Source: Rhodanobacter denitrificans (GTDB lineage Bacteria; Pseudomonadota; Gammaproteobacteria; Xanthomonadales; Rhodanobacteraceae). From it: a stretch of DNA of 64,000 nt. Position 1 is the stretch's first letter, and each line of letters begins with the position of its first letter. Location of the stretch: NCBI GenBank assembly GCA_003241385.1, contig QFPO01000005.1, positions 372,001-436,000 of the forward strand, given 5' to 3'. A program made the position numbers and the translations under genes. Of the stretch, positions 17,237-28,840 are shown one piece after another. The notes beneath the pieces are model-generated. The model made no database searches. It saw only the letters and a program-made list of their open reading frames with translations, and had not been told where the DNA came from.

Positions 17237-17773
17237 ATGTCGACGACCGCTGCAGCCGCAGCGTCCGAGCGGACGCGCGGACCGATCGGCCCTCTCGCCG
17301 CCGCCGTCCACCTGTCGCCGCCGTCCGCTGCCGCGCGCCAGCTGCCGTTGCTGCAGCGCTGGCTGCGTGACCGCCTGCCGCCGGATCGCCGGGCGCTCGC
17401 GCGCGCGGCCGAGCTGGCCTGGCGGCTGCTGACCGAGCCGCCGGCCCGCGATCCGTCACGGCGCGGCACGGCGCCGCTGGTCGTGCTGCGCGATCGGGCC
17501 CTGGACGCACTGGCGCGCACGCCGTACGCGGTGCAGGCCCGCTCGGCGCGGATCGAGCAGTGGGTCGGCGCCGAGCGGCTCCATGCCTACGAGCGCGCGC
17601 TGTCCACGTTGCCGCCGCACGAGCGCGAGGTCATCGTGCTGCGCATCGAGTTCGCGATGAGCGATGCGGCGGTCGCCGAGGAGATCGGCGCGGCCGAGGC
17701 GCGCGTGCGCGAGATCGCCGCGAACGGGCTGGCCGCGCTGGTCATCGCGCTGGCGGCCGGCTCGCGCCGCTAG
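17237..17773 (+). CDS. Sigma-70 region-4-like helix-turn-helix protein
   Basis: 178 residues. Only the C-terminal third resembles a known fold: RALSTLPPHEREVIVLRIEF (about residues 118-137) and then AMSDAAVAEEIGAAEARVREI match sigma-70 region 4 of ECF-type factors, where LP-x-x-x-REV starts the helix-turn-helix. The region-2 core-binding helices expected of a working sigma factor are not evident; the first 110 residues are Ala/Arg-rich helices. The start ATG 17237 has GAGGAG 6 bases upstream. It is followed 80 bp later by the ABC-F gene. It could be a divergent ECF factor or a stand-alone DNA-binding protein. Confidence 0.65.
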   Translation: MSTTAAAAASERTRGPIGPLAAAVHLSPPSAAARQLPLLQRWLRDRLPPDRRALARAAELAWRLLTEPPARDPSRRGTAPLVVLRDRALDALARTPYAVQARSARIEQWVGAERLHAYERALSTLPPHEREVIVLRIEFAMSDAAVAEEIGAAEARVREIAANGLAALVIALAAGSRR

Positions 17774-17831
17774 TCAGCCGCAGGGGCCGCACGCGGCCGG
17801 CACAGCGGCGCCCACGCCGACGTCGAGAGCC

Positions 17832-17853
17832 GATCGGCTACACTACGCCGATC
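17832..17853 (+). promoter_or_regulatory. -10 box TACACT inside an inverted repeat, immediately upstream of the ABC-F start
   Basis: GATCGGC (17832-17838) and GCCGATC (17847-17853) are inverted repeats enclosing TACACT (17839-17844). The ATG follows at 17854, 9 bases after the hexamer and with no ribosome site, so the transcript could be leaderless or nearly so. The repeat could be an operator over the -10 box. Judged by eye only. Confidence 0.4.
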
Positions 17854-19452
<1,599 letters not shown>

Positions 19453-19467
<15 letters not shown>

Positions 19468-20625
19468 GGTGGCCGCCCCGGGCGACGGCACGTCGCCCGC
19501 AGCCGGCCGTCGCGCCGGTGCCGGGCCCAGAAGCGGGCGTTCGGTCAGCCGGTACGACAGCCACGAAACCAGGATCACCGCCGGCGTCAGCCACAGGCTC
19601 AGCCTGAGCAGGCTCGCCGCCGGCGGCCACTGGCTGAATCCGGTGCGGTAGGCGATCACGAACACGATGCCGTGCCATAGATACAGGCTGTAGCTGATCC
19701 GTCCGAGGAACGCGAGCAGCGGGCCGGCGAACAGTGCCGTCGCGAGCCGTCCGCCGGCGGCCGCGCCGTAGACGATCAGCGCCATCGGCGCGCCGATCAG
19801 CGTCCAGTGGAAGAACATCCACGGCACGTCGGCCGCGTCGAGGACGTTGCCGCGGCGCCCCAGTTCGACGACCAGGACCGCCAGCCCGGCCAGTCCGGCG
19901 GTCAGCGCCGCGCCCGGCAGCCAGACCGGCTCGCGCGGACCGCGCCGCAGATGCGCCCAGGCCGCGAGCATGCCGAACACGAACTGATCCAGCCGCGCCG
20001 GCAGGTGCATCATCGTCGTCCACCAGATCAGGTCGGACGGCTGTCCGGTATAGAGGCGATCGTAGGCGAGGAGCCGGAACGCGATCACCCAGACCATGAT
20101 CAGGGTCACCACCAGCCAGGCGCGCGCGTGGAACAGCAGCCACGCCAGCAGCGGCAGCAGCAGGTAGAAGTGCCATTCGACCGGCAGGCTCCACCACACG
20201 CCGTTCAACAGCGGTCCGATGTCCGGGTACAGCAGGAACTCCATGCTGAGGTAGGCCAGGAACTGCTTGAAGTCGATCGGCCAGACGCCGCTGAGCAGAT
20301 AGCCGCCGACGGTCAGGATCAGCAGCTGCGCATAGAACGGCGGCAGCACGCGCAGGCAGCGGCGCTTGAAGAACGTGGCCAGATCCGGGAATGGCCGGCG
20401 CCGGTCGATCCAGGCCAGAAACGGCCGGCCGAGCAGAAACCCCGACAGCACGAAGAACAGATCGACCCCGAGCATGCCGCTCGAGAACACCGGCGTGAGG
20501 TCGAGTCCGGCGACGACCACGGCCGGCGCGACCGCGAGCAGCCACAGATGCAGCAGCATCACCCAGACCGCGGCCAGTCCGCGCAGGCCGGTCAGGGCAG
20601 GGTAGTAGTCGGTCGTCGCGGTCAC
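19453..20625 (-). CDS. Acyltransferase-3 (OafA/WecH-like) membrane protein
   Basis: 390-residue integral membrane acyltransferase. The family opening YYPALTGLRGLAAVWVMLLHLW contains the conserved R (TGLRG) and H (MLLHLW) residues; it is followed by FVLSGFLLGRPFLAW, RCLRVLPPFYAQLLIL and about ten hydrophobic segments. LGRISYSLYLWHGIVFVIAY near residue 310 is also typical. Such enzymes O-acetylate or O-acylate surface glycans, lipids or peptidoglycan; the target here is unknown. No ATG fits: the start is probably GTG 20625, just ahead of the conserved block. A TACACT -10-like hexamer on the minus strand (20669-20674) supports a start near here. Confidence 0.85.
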
Positions 20626-20668
20626 CGAGGTCGGGGGCGGACGGGGCCGCGGCTGGGAGCGGGACGGC

Positions 20669-20674
20669 AGTGTA
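20669..20674 (-). promoter_or_regulatory. Candidate -10 box for the acyltransferase-3 gene
   Basis: Minus-strand TACACT, 43 bases upstream of the GTG start. No convincing -35 box was seen. Confidence 0.35.
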
Positions 20675-20739
20675 ACGGCCGGCCGCGAGCGCGTGTCGTC
20701 CTCGCTGCAGGGCGGCGTGGCCGCACCGGTCCCAGCGGC

Positions 20740-20745
20740 TATACT
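20740..20745 (+). promoter_or_regulatory. Candidate -10 box for hppA
   Basis: TATACT preceded by GGC, leaving a leader of about 65 bases before ATG 20817. No good -35 hexamer. The two candidate promoters at 20669 and 20740 are divergent and share a 192-bp intergenic region. Confidence 0.45.
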
Positions 20746-20816
20746 CCGGCGGTGTTTTCCAGCGGCCGCCAAGAGCCACCTGCACGTCAACGCAACGCAT
20801 CGGGGAGGAAAGCTAC

Positions 20817-22850
<2,034 letters not shown>

Positions 22851-22872
22851 ATCCTTCACCTGCATCACCGTA

Positions 22873-22898
22873 CGAGGCCCCGGTCGTCCGGGGCCTCG
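22873..22898 (+). terminator. Hairpin after hppA
   Basis: Perfect 11-bp stem (22873-22883 with 22888-22898) and TCGT loop, followed by only TCGTT. Likely end of the hppA transcript, possibly weak or factor-assisted. Confidence 0.6.
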
Positions 22899-22908
22899 TC
22901 GTTACCGG

Positions 22909-25032
22909 ATGGACCTCTTCATGCGCTTTCGACGTCTGCTTCTCGCCTTCGCTTGCCTGATCACCGCACCGCTCATGGCCGATACCTCCCCATCCAAGAC
23001 CGCTCCGTCCGACGCGGACGATCCGTACCTCTGGCTCGAGGACGTCGGCGGCGACAAGGCGCTGGAGTGGGTCAAGGCGCGCAACGCCGAATCGACCGCG
23101 GCCCTGGCCGAGTCGCAGGATTTCGAGCGCATGCGCGAGCGCATCCTCGAAGTGCTCGACTCGGACGCGCGCATTCCCGGCGTCGTCAAGATGGGCGACT
23201 ACTACTACAACTTCTGGCGCGACAAGACGCATCAGCGCGGCCTGTGGCGGCGCACCACGCTCGCCGAGTACCGCAAGGAGCAGCCGGCCTGGGAGACGAT
23301 CCTGGACCTCGACGCGCTCGGCAAGAAGGAGAACGAGAACTGGGTCTGGAAGGGCGCGCAGTGTCTGCGTCCGTACGACGGCCGCTGCCTGCTGTCGCTG
23401 TCGCGCGGCGGCGCCGACGCCAGCGTCGTGCGCGAGTTCGACCTCAAGACGCGCGACTTCGTCGCCGACGGTTTCACGCTGCCGGAGGCCAAGTCCTCGG
23501 TCGCGTGGATCGACGCCGACACGCTGTTCGTCGGCACCGACACCGGCGCCGAGGCGATGACGCGCTCGGGCTATCCGCGCGTCGCACGGCGCTGGAAGCG
23601 CGGAACGCCGATCGCCGATGCGCCGGTCGTCTACGAGGGCACGGCCGACGATCTGAGCATCAACGCCTACCACGACGACACGCCGGGCTTCGAGCGTGAC
23701 TTCGTGCGACGTACGATCGACTTCTACACGAGCCAGACCTTCGTGCTCGGCAAGGACGGCAAGCGCGTGCAGCTGCCGATTCCCGACGACGCCAACGGCA
23801 GCGTCCACCGCGAGTGGCTGACGATCGAGACGCGGACGCCGTGGACGGTCGGCGGCAAGACCTATCCGGGCGGCGCGCTGCTCGCGGCGAAGTTCGACGA
23901 CTTCATGGCCGGCAAGCGCGACCTGGTCGTGCTGTTCGAGCCGACCGAGACGACCTCGCTGTCGGGCTATTCGTGGACGCGCCATCATCTGATCGTCAAC
24001 GCGCTCGACGACGTCAAGAGCGTGCTGAGCGTGCTGACGCCGCAGGACGGCGCGTGGAAGCGCGCCGCGCTGCCGGGTGCACCGAAGCTCAGCACGGTCT
24101 CGGCCTCGGCGATCGACGCCGACGAGAGCGACGACTACTTCATGACGGTGACCGGCTACCTGGAACCGACCACGCTGTATCGCGGCGTGATCGGCGAGGC
24201 CGAGCCGGAGGTGCTCAAGCGCACGCCGGCGTTCTTCGACGCGTCGCGGCTCGAGGTCGCGCAGCAGTTCGTCAAGTCCAAGGACGGCACGCGCGTGCCG
24301 TACTTCATCGTCTCGCCGCGCGGTCTGCGCGCCGACGGCAGCCATCCGACGCTGCTGTACGGCTACGGCGGCTTCGAAGTGCCGCTGCAGCCCGGCTACG
24401 CCGCGGTCGCCGGCCGTGCCTGGCTCGAGAAGGGCGGCGTCTACGTGGTCGCCAACATCCGCGGCGGCGGCGAGTACGGCCCGCGCTGGCACCAGGCCGC
24501 GCTCAAGCAGAACCGGCTGCGTGCCTACGAGGACTTCGCGGCGGTCGCCGAGGATCTGATCAAGCGCAAGATCACCTCGCCCAAGCACCTGGGCATCCAG
24601 GGCGGCAGCAACGGCGGACTGCTGATGGGCAACATGACCGTGCTGTATCCGCAGCTGTTCGGTGCGGTGGTCTGCCAGGTGCCGCTGCTCGACATGAAGC
24701 GCTACAGCCATCTGCTGGCCGGCGCCTCGTGGATGGCCGAGTACGGCGATCCCGACAAGGCCGACGAATGGGCCTACATCCGGACGTTCTCGCCGTACCA
24801 CAACGTGCGCAAGGACGTGAAGTATCCGCCGGTGCTGTTCACGACCTCGACGCGCGACGATCGCGTCCATCCGGGGCATGCGCGCAAGATGATGGCGAAG
24901 ATGCGCGAGCAGGGCCACGACGTGACCTATTACGAGAACATCGAAGGCGGACACGGCGGCGCGGCCGACAACCGCCAGGCGGCCTTCATGCAGGCGCTCG
25001 CCTACACGTTCCTCTGGCAGCATCTGAACTAG
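22909..25032 (+). CDS. Secreted prolyl oligopeptidase, S9A family
   Basis: 707 residues. A signal peptide (RLLLAFACLITAPLMA) sends it to the periplasm or beyond; in-frame ATG codons at 22909 and 22921 both work as starts. The mature N terminus YLWLEDVGGDKALEWVKARN is the usual opening of the S9A beta-propeller. The C-terminal alpha/beta hydrolase domain begins near residue 430 and holds LLYGYGGFEVP, NIRGGGEYGPRWH, the nucleophile motif GIQGGSNGGLLMG (Ser near 567), the acid in TSTRDDRVHPGHA (Asp near 650) and the His in EGGHGG (near 681). It cleaves short peptides after proline. Full length for the family. Confidence 0.94.
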   Translation: MDLFMRFRRLLLAFACLITAPLMADTSPSKTAPSDADDPYLWLEDVGGDKALEWVKARNAESTAALAESQDFERMRERILEVLDSDARIPGVVKMGDYYYNFWRDKTHQRGLWRRTTLAEYRKEQPAWETILDLDALGKKENENWVWKGAQCLRPYDGRCLLSLSRGGADASVVREFDLKTRDFVADGFTLPEAKSSVAWIDADTLFVGTDTGAEAMTRSGYPRVARRWKRGTPIADAPVVYEGTADDLSINAYHDDTPGFERDFVRRTIDFYTSQTFVLGKDGKRVQLPIPDDANGSVHREWLTIETRTPWTVGGKTYPGGALLAAKFDDFMAGKRDLVVLFEPTETTSLSGYSWTRHHLIVNALDDVKSVLSVLTPQDGAWKRAALPGAPKLSTVSASAIDADESDDYFMTVTGYLEPTTLYRGVIGEAEPEVLKRTPAFFDASRLEVAQQFVKSKDGTRVPYFIVSPRGLRADGSHPTLLYGYGGFEVPLQPGYAAVAGRAWLEKGGVYVVANIRGGGEYGPRWHQAALKQNRLRAYEDFAAVAEDLIKRKITSPKHLGIQGGSNGGLLMGNMTVLYPQLFGAVVCQVPLLDMKRYSHLLAGASWMAEYGDPDKADEWAYIRTFSPYHNVRKDVKYPPVLFTTSTRDDRVHPGHARKMMAKMREQGHDVTYYENIEGGHGGAADNRQAAFMQALAYTFLWQHLN

Positions 25033-25281
25033 GCATCGCATCTACGGCGCGGCCGCCCGGCGGCGCCGTCGAATCGTACGGTCCGCCGCGCGCGGGCCGT
25101 GCCGGTACGGCTCCGTTCGCGCTGCACGGCGCGAGCCCGACTTCCCTCGGCTCGTCGACTTATCGTCCGATCGCCCGGCCAGCGGCCGCGCGCTGCAGCC
25201 GGCTGCCGCCGAACCGGTTCAACCCCGTCGCCTCCGGCCGCGCGTTGCAACGCGCGCACGGCAACCGACGAGGTGACTGCG

Positions 25282-25938
25282 ATGACGACGCTGACACGAT
25301 GCGATGGCGTTCGGGTGGGTGGACTCGGGGCGACCCTGGCGCTGCATATCCTGGCACTGGCGGTACTCTGCCTGCCGGCGATACTGCCCGATCGCGTGCC
25401 GCCACGTTCATCGTCGCCGCTGCAGATCAGTGCGATCGTGCCGGCCGATGCGCTGCCGCCGGTTCCGTTGCCGCCACCGCCTGCACCGCCCGCTCGTCCG
25501 GTCCCTGCGGCGCCTGCCGTGCCGCGACCGCCGACACCGGTCGCGGCGACCGACCGCTCCGAGGTCTTCGAGCCGGCATCGCCGGCGGTGTCGGCCGATG
25601 CGACGGTACCGGCCGACGCCGTGCCGGCGCCGGCGCAGGCGTCGACGTCGGCCCCGGTCGAGCGGGCGCTCGCGTACGCGCAGGTGCACGAGCCGCTCTA
25701 TCCGACCGACGCGCTGCGGCGCGGCGAGCAAGGCGTCGTACTGTTGCGCGTCTCGGTCGCCGCGGACGGCTCGGTCGAGCGCGTCGAGATCGAACGCGGC
25801 AGCGGTTCTTCGCGACTGGATCGCGCGGCGCGCGATGCGGTCCGGCGATGGCGGTTCGTTCCGCCGCTGGTCGACGGCGTGCCGACGGCTGCGGTCGGCA
25901 CCGTGCCGATCGCGTTCCGGCTGCCCGCGCGGACCTGA
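25282..25938 (+). CDS. TonB-like energy transducer
   Basis: 218 residues: a single N-terminal membrane segment (GLGATLALHILALAVLCLPA, residues about 11-30), then a periplasmic Pro-rich spacer (residues about 53-85, many PPP and APA), and a C-terminal TonB domain (LYPTDALRRGEQGVVLLRV, then GSVERVEIERGSGSSRLDRA, then AVRRWRFVPP). Such proteins transmit proton-motive energy to outer-membrane receptors, though small solitary ones may serve other export or sensing roles. No exbB/exbD or receptor gene is adjacent. ATG 25282 has GAGGTG upstream. A longer in-frame extension upstream reads like non-coding DNA. Confidence 0.82.
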   Translation: MTTLTRCDGVRVGGLGATLALHILALAVLCLPAILPDRVPPRSSSPLQISAIVPADALPPVPLPPPPAPPARPVPAAPAVPRPPTPVAATDRSEVFEPASPAVSADATVPADAVPAPAQASTSAPVERALAYAQVHEPLYPTDALRRGEQGVVLLRVSVAADGSVERVEIERGSGSSRLDRAARDAVRRWRFVPPLVDGVPTAAVGTVPIAFRLPART

Positions 25939-26494
25939 TGCGGCAGGGTGCGATCCACGCGCTTCGCGTAGCGTTCCGCATCGATGCGACGCGACCTGAC
26001 GATGACTGTCAGAAGCTGTCACCGGCGCGGATGGATTGCGAACGCGATCGCATTCCGTCCGGAGTCGACTGAGACGCGCATCGCGATGTCGCCGGCACGG
26101 ACCTTGCTCGCTCGATCAGACGGGTCGCCGATCGCCGGCGGCCCGCAGCGAACCTGAAACACCGGCGCAACCGGACGACGCGCAAGCAAAGGCGGCATTC
26201 GATGGAGTGGTGGACTTCCCCGGCGCGAGCGCTCGGCTCGCCTGACGCAATCCGATACGACCTCTGTCGTGCGTCGCGTCGATCCCGCTACCAAGCGGCG
26301 AGGACAGCGCATCGCCGCCGATCGACCGGTCGACCGAACGCAGGCTTCCGCGTTGCGCCGCACGCGACGCTGCCGGCATCCCGCCTCGATCACGGCGACG
26401 TCGAGATCGTGACACGTCGGGCTCGCGCCCGACGGCCGGCCTCTCGCTGGCCGGTACCGCACACAGCGCGCATGTCGCAGCGCGGAGCGCTCGC
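25939..26494. other. 556-bp stretch without a recognisable gene
   Basis: Frames in this stretch are short, Arg-rich and lack ribosome sites. I see no tRNA, no clear terminator after the TonB-like gene and no strong promoter. It is the longest gap in the window and ends just before the roadblock gene, so it could hold regulatory DNA, a small RNA, or the remnant of a lost gene. Confidence 0.5.
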
Positions 26495-26902
26495 ATGACA
26501 CCGATGAACAAGGTCGAGACCGCTCTGCTGACGCGCCGGCTGCAGGATCTGCTGGCCGAGCACGAGAGCATCCTGGCGGCGGTCGTCGCGACGCACGACG
26601 GATTCGAGGTCGCCTATGCGCAGCGCCAGGGGGCGCTGTCGCCGGCTCGTGTGGCCGCGATGGCCAGTTCGCTGCAGGCGCTCGGCAGCTCGATGGCCGC
26701 CGAGACCTCGAGTGGCGCGTGCACCGACATCATCATCAACGGCACACTCGGCCGGCTGCTGGTCCGCGACATCGCCGACGCGCAGATGCCGCTGCTGCTG
26801 TGCGTGCAGACGACGACCGAGACCGTGCTCGGTTCGGTCCTGTTCGCGGTGCGCGAGTGCCTGACCGACGTCGCCGGCCTGCTCGACCGCGCGCATCACT
26901 GA
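26495..26902 (+). CDS. Roadblock/LC7 domain protein
   Basis: 135 residues, cytoplasmic. Roadblock/LC7 fold: an N-terminal helix (LLTRRLQDLLAEHESILAAV), the strand AAVVATHDGFEVA, ARVAAMASSLQALGSSMAAE and a C-terminal strand/helix pattern (GRLLVRDIADAQMPLLLCV, ETVLGSVLFAVRECL). In other bacteria these proteins act as GTPase-activating or scaffold partners of small Ras-like GTPases such as MglA, or in gliding and polarity. No small GTPase gene is adjacent. ATG 26495 has GGAG 8 bases upstream; ATG 26504 is an alternative. Confidence 0.85.
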   Translation: MTPMNKVETALLTRRLQDLLAEHESILAAVVATHDGFEVAYAQRQGALSPARVAAMASSLQALGSSMAAETSSGACTDIIINGTLGRLLVRDIADAQMPLLLCVQTTTETVLGSVLFAVRECLTDVAGLLDRAHH

Positions 26903-26993
26903 GCGGCGGGCGCTCCGCGCCGATCGGTATCGAGCCGATCGCGGTCACGACGGCGACGGCGCTGCGGGGAAATCCCGGTCCGCGCTCGGGCGA

Positions 26994-27644
26994 TCAGCCG
27001 CCGTCGCGGATGCGGCCCTGGCCTTCGTTGTCCCAGTAGCCGAACAGCTTGCGTGCGATCAGCTTGTAGGCGCGCTTGCCGGTCGCGTGCCAGATCCGCG
27101 TGATCCAGGAGCGGCGGCGCAGCACGCGCCGTTCGATCGGCGTCAGCGCGTCCGGACAGTAGGTGCGCTTGTGCTTGAGCAGATGGCGCAGATCCTCGCG
27201 CGCCAGCAGCCGGAACAGGGCGCCGCGGCGCCGGCTCAGCCATGCGATCTGGAAGTCGAGCACGCCGGGCCGGCCGTCGCCGAGCACGAGCCAGTTCGGC
27301 TCCTTGGCCAGATCGTTGTGCGCGACGCCGCGCGCGCGGATCCGCTTGAGCAGGCGATGCGCGTCGCGGTAGAACGCCGGGTCGCGTGGCTGGCCGCGCT
27401 GCATCGGTTCGCCGGCCAGATAGCTGCGCTCGAGCCGGCCGTCGTCCCAGGCGATCAGCTGCGGCACGCCGTCGATGCCGGCCAGGGCGGTCAGCACGCG
27501 CGCCTCGCGCGCGGCCGCACCGCGCGCGAACGGCCGCAGCAGCACGTGCACGTCGCGTGTGTCGCGCCGGATCCAGCAGCGGTCGCCGTCGCGGCACAGC
27601 TCGATGCGGCCGAGCGCGTCGGCCTTGAGGGGCGTGATCTCCAT
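26994..27644 (-). CDS. Small RIO/Kdo-kinase-like protein kinase fold
   Basis: 216 residues. Contains a minimal kinase core: EARVLTALAGIDGVPQLIAW (N-lobe), the catalytic loop GVAHNDLAKEPNWLV (about residues 105-119; H-N-D with downstream N) and the metal-binding VLDFQIAWLSR (DFG equivalent, about 127). The C-terminal part is basic (RRSWITRIWHATGKRAYKLI). The family resembles RIO-like and lipopolysaccharide heptose/Kdo kinases; the substrate cannot be told. The canonical N-lobe lysine is not obvious. The start has no ribosome site: a minus-strand TATGCT box ends 6 bases before the ATG, so the message may be leaderless. Confidence 0.72.
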   Translation of the reverse strand: MEITPLKADALGRIELCRDGDRCWIRRDTRDVHVLLRPFARGAAAREARVLTALAGIDGVPQLIAWDDGRLERSYLAGEPMQRGQPRDPAFYRDAHRLLKRIRARGVAHNDLAKEPNWLVLGDGRPGVLDFQIAWLSRRRGALFRLLAREDLRHLLKHKRTYCPDALTPIERRVLRRRSWITRIWHATGKRAYKLIARKLFGYWDNEGQGRIRDGG

Positions 27645-27650
27645 GCCGCT

Positions 27651-27656
27651 AGCATA
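27651..27656 (-). promoter_or_regulatory. Candidate -10 box for a leaderless message
   Basis: Minus-strand TATGCT, 6 bases before the ATG at 27644. If used, transcription would start at or within a base or two of the start codon. Confidence 0.4.
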
Positions 27657-27716
27657 GCCGAGTGCCGCCGCCGGCCCTGACCGCGGACCCGGGCGACGTC
27701 GTTTCGCGACACCGAT

Positions 27717-28742
27717 CTAGTGATGCGCCAGATGCGCGTGTGCGTGATCGTCACCGGTCGCCAGCGCACTGCGATACGCGAGCAGATCCTCGGCATCGAG
27801 CCGGCGCGCGCCGAGTGTGGCCAGCGGTGCCGGATCGGCGCCGATGCGCAGACGGCTGCCGAGGCCCGCATACAGATAGTGCTCGCCGTAGACCTGGGCC
27901 AATGCCGAGAACGTCGGTTCGCCGGTGCAGTGGCCCGGCGCCAGATAGGCGACGCGATACTGATCGTGCAGGAGCCGGCCGAGCGTGGCGATCGCGGCAT
28001 CGTCGGCGGTCACGTGATGGAATCCGCCGGCGATCAGGTGCACGCGCGGATCGACCGCAGCCGCCGCGGCGACGATGCGGTCGAGTCCCGGATGCGAGCA
28101 GCCGACGACCAGCACGAGCCCGTTGCCGGTCTCCAGCGCCAGGCTGAGTTCGCGCAGCTCGCGCGTGCCGGCCTTGTCCGAGACCAGCGCGATCAGATGG
28201 ATGCCCGGCGCGATCCGTGTCGTCTCCTCGACCAGGCGGAAGTCGGCATCGGGCCAGGCCGCGCCGAACTTCAGCGTCGCCGGCGGCGCGCCGTCGTAGT
28301 AGCGCCGTTCGGCCGGCAGCGTCGGGTCCTTGCGGTAGAAGCTGGCCGGCAGGTCGGCGCCGTAGACGCCGAAGCCTTCCTTCGGCGCGTAGATCGGCAC
28401 CTTCGGATTGACCGCGAGCAGATGCGCCAGACCGCCCATGTGGTCGCCGTGACGATGCGACATCACGACGAAGTCCAGGCGATCGAGGTCGATCTTCAGC
28501 GCGCGCGCATTGTGCTCGAGCACGACCGGATCGTTGCCGGTGTCGAACAGGATGCGCCGGCCGCCGTACTCGATCAGGGCCGCGTAGCCCCAGTCCTTGC
28601 GCAGCGCGGTGTCCTGGCCGAACGCGTCGTAGATCACCGTGATCACGGCCTCGTCCGGTGCGGGCGAAGCGGCGCGTGCCGCCGGCAGCATCGAGGCGAG
28701 CGCGATCCACGTGCAGAGTGCGAGCGAAAGACGGGTCGTCAT
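27717..28742 (-). CDS. Exported metallo-beta-lactamase-fold hydrolase
   Basis: 341 residues. Signal peptide (LSLALCTWIALASMLPAARA-A), so it acts in the periplasm or outside. The metal-binding motif SHRHGDHMGGLAHLL (H-x-H-x-D-H) is near residue 88. It is preceded by the strand and loop GGRRILFDTGNDPVVLEHNA and followed by GCSHPGLDRIV, GGFHHV and LAPGHCTGEP, which supply the remaining His/Asp ligands. The pattern resembles the subgroup annotated as methanopterin-synthesis-like (MptD/ribofuranosylaminobenzene) hydrolases, but an exported one in this lineage has no known substrate. The C terminus is His-rich (HAHAHLAHH). A perfect 26-bp palindrome lies 62 bp upstream of the start. Confidence 0.85.
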   Translation of the reverse strand: MTTRLSLALCTWIALASMLPAARAASPAPDEAVITVIYDAFGQDTALRKDWGYAALIEYGGRRILFDTGNDPVVLEHNARALKIDLDRLDFVVMSHRHGDHMGGLAHLLAVNPKVPIYAPKEGFGVYGADLPASFYRKDPTLPAERRYYDGAPPATLKFGAAWPDADFRLVEETTRIAPGIHLIALVSDKAGTRELRELSLALETGNGLVLVVGCSHPGLDRIVAAAAAVDPRVHLIAGGFHHVTADDAAIATLGRLLHDQYRVAYLAPGHCTGEPTFSALAQVYGEHYLYAGLGSRLRIGADPAPLATLGARRLDAEDLLAYRSALATGDDHAHAHLAHH

Positions 28743-28803
28743 CGGAGGTCTCCGGATCGGAAGGCCTCGATGATCGCGCGCCGCGGCGGCGCCGGCTTCG
28801 TCG

Positions 28804-28829
28804 CGCTCGCCATATCGATATGGCGAGCG
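28804..28829. promoter_or_regulatory. Perfect 26-bp palindrome upstream of the exported metallo-hydrolase
   Basis: Both halves match at all 26 positions with no central loop; the centre is ATATCGATAT. It sits between the ispB stop (28841) and the hydrolase start (28742). Absence of a loop and a T tract makes it a better operator than terminator, although a cruciform-type terminator for ispB is possible. Confidence 0.6.
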
Positions 28830-28840
28830 TCGCGCCCGGT

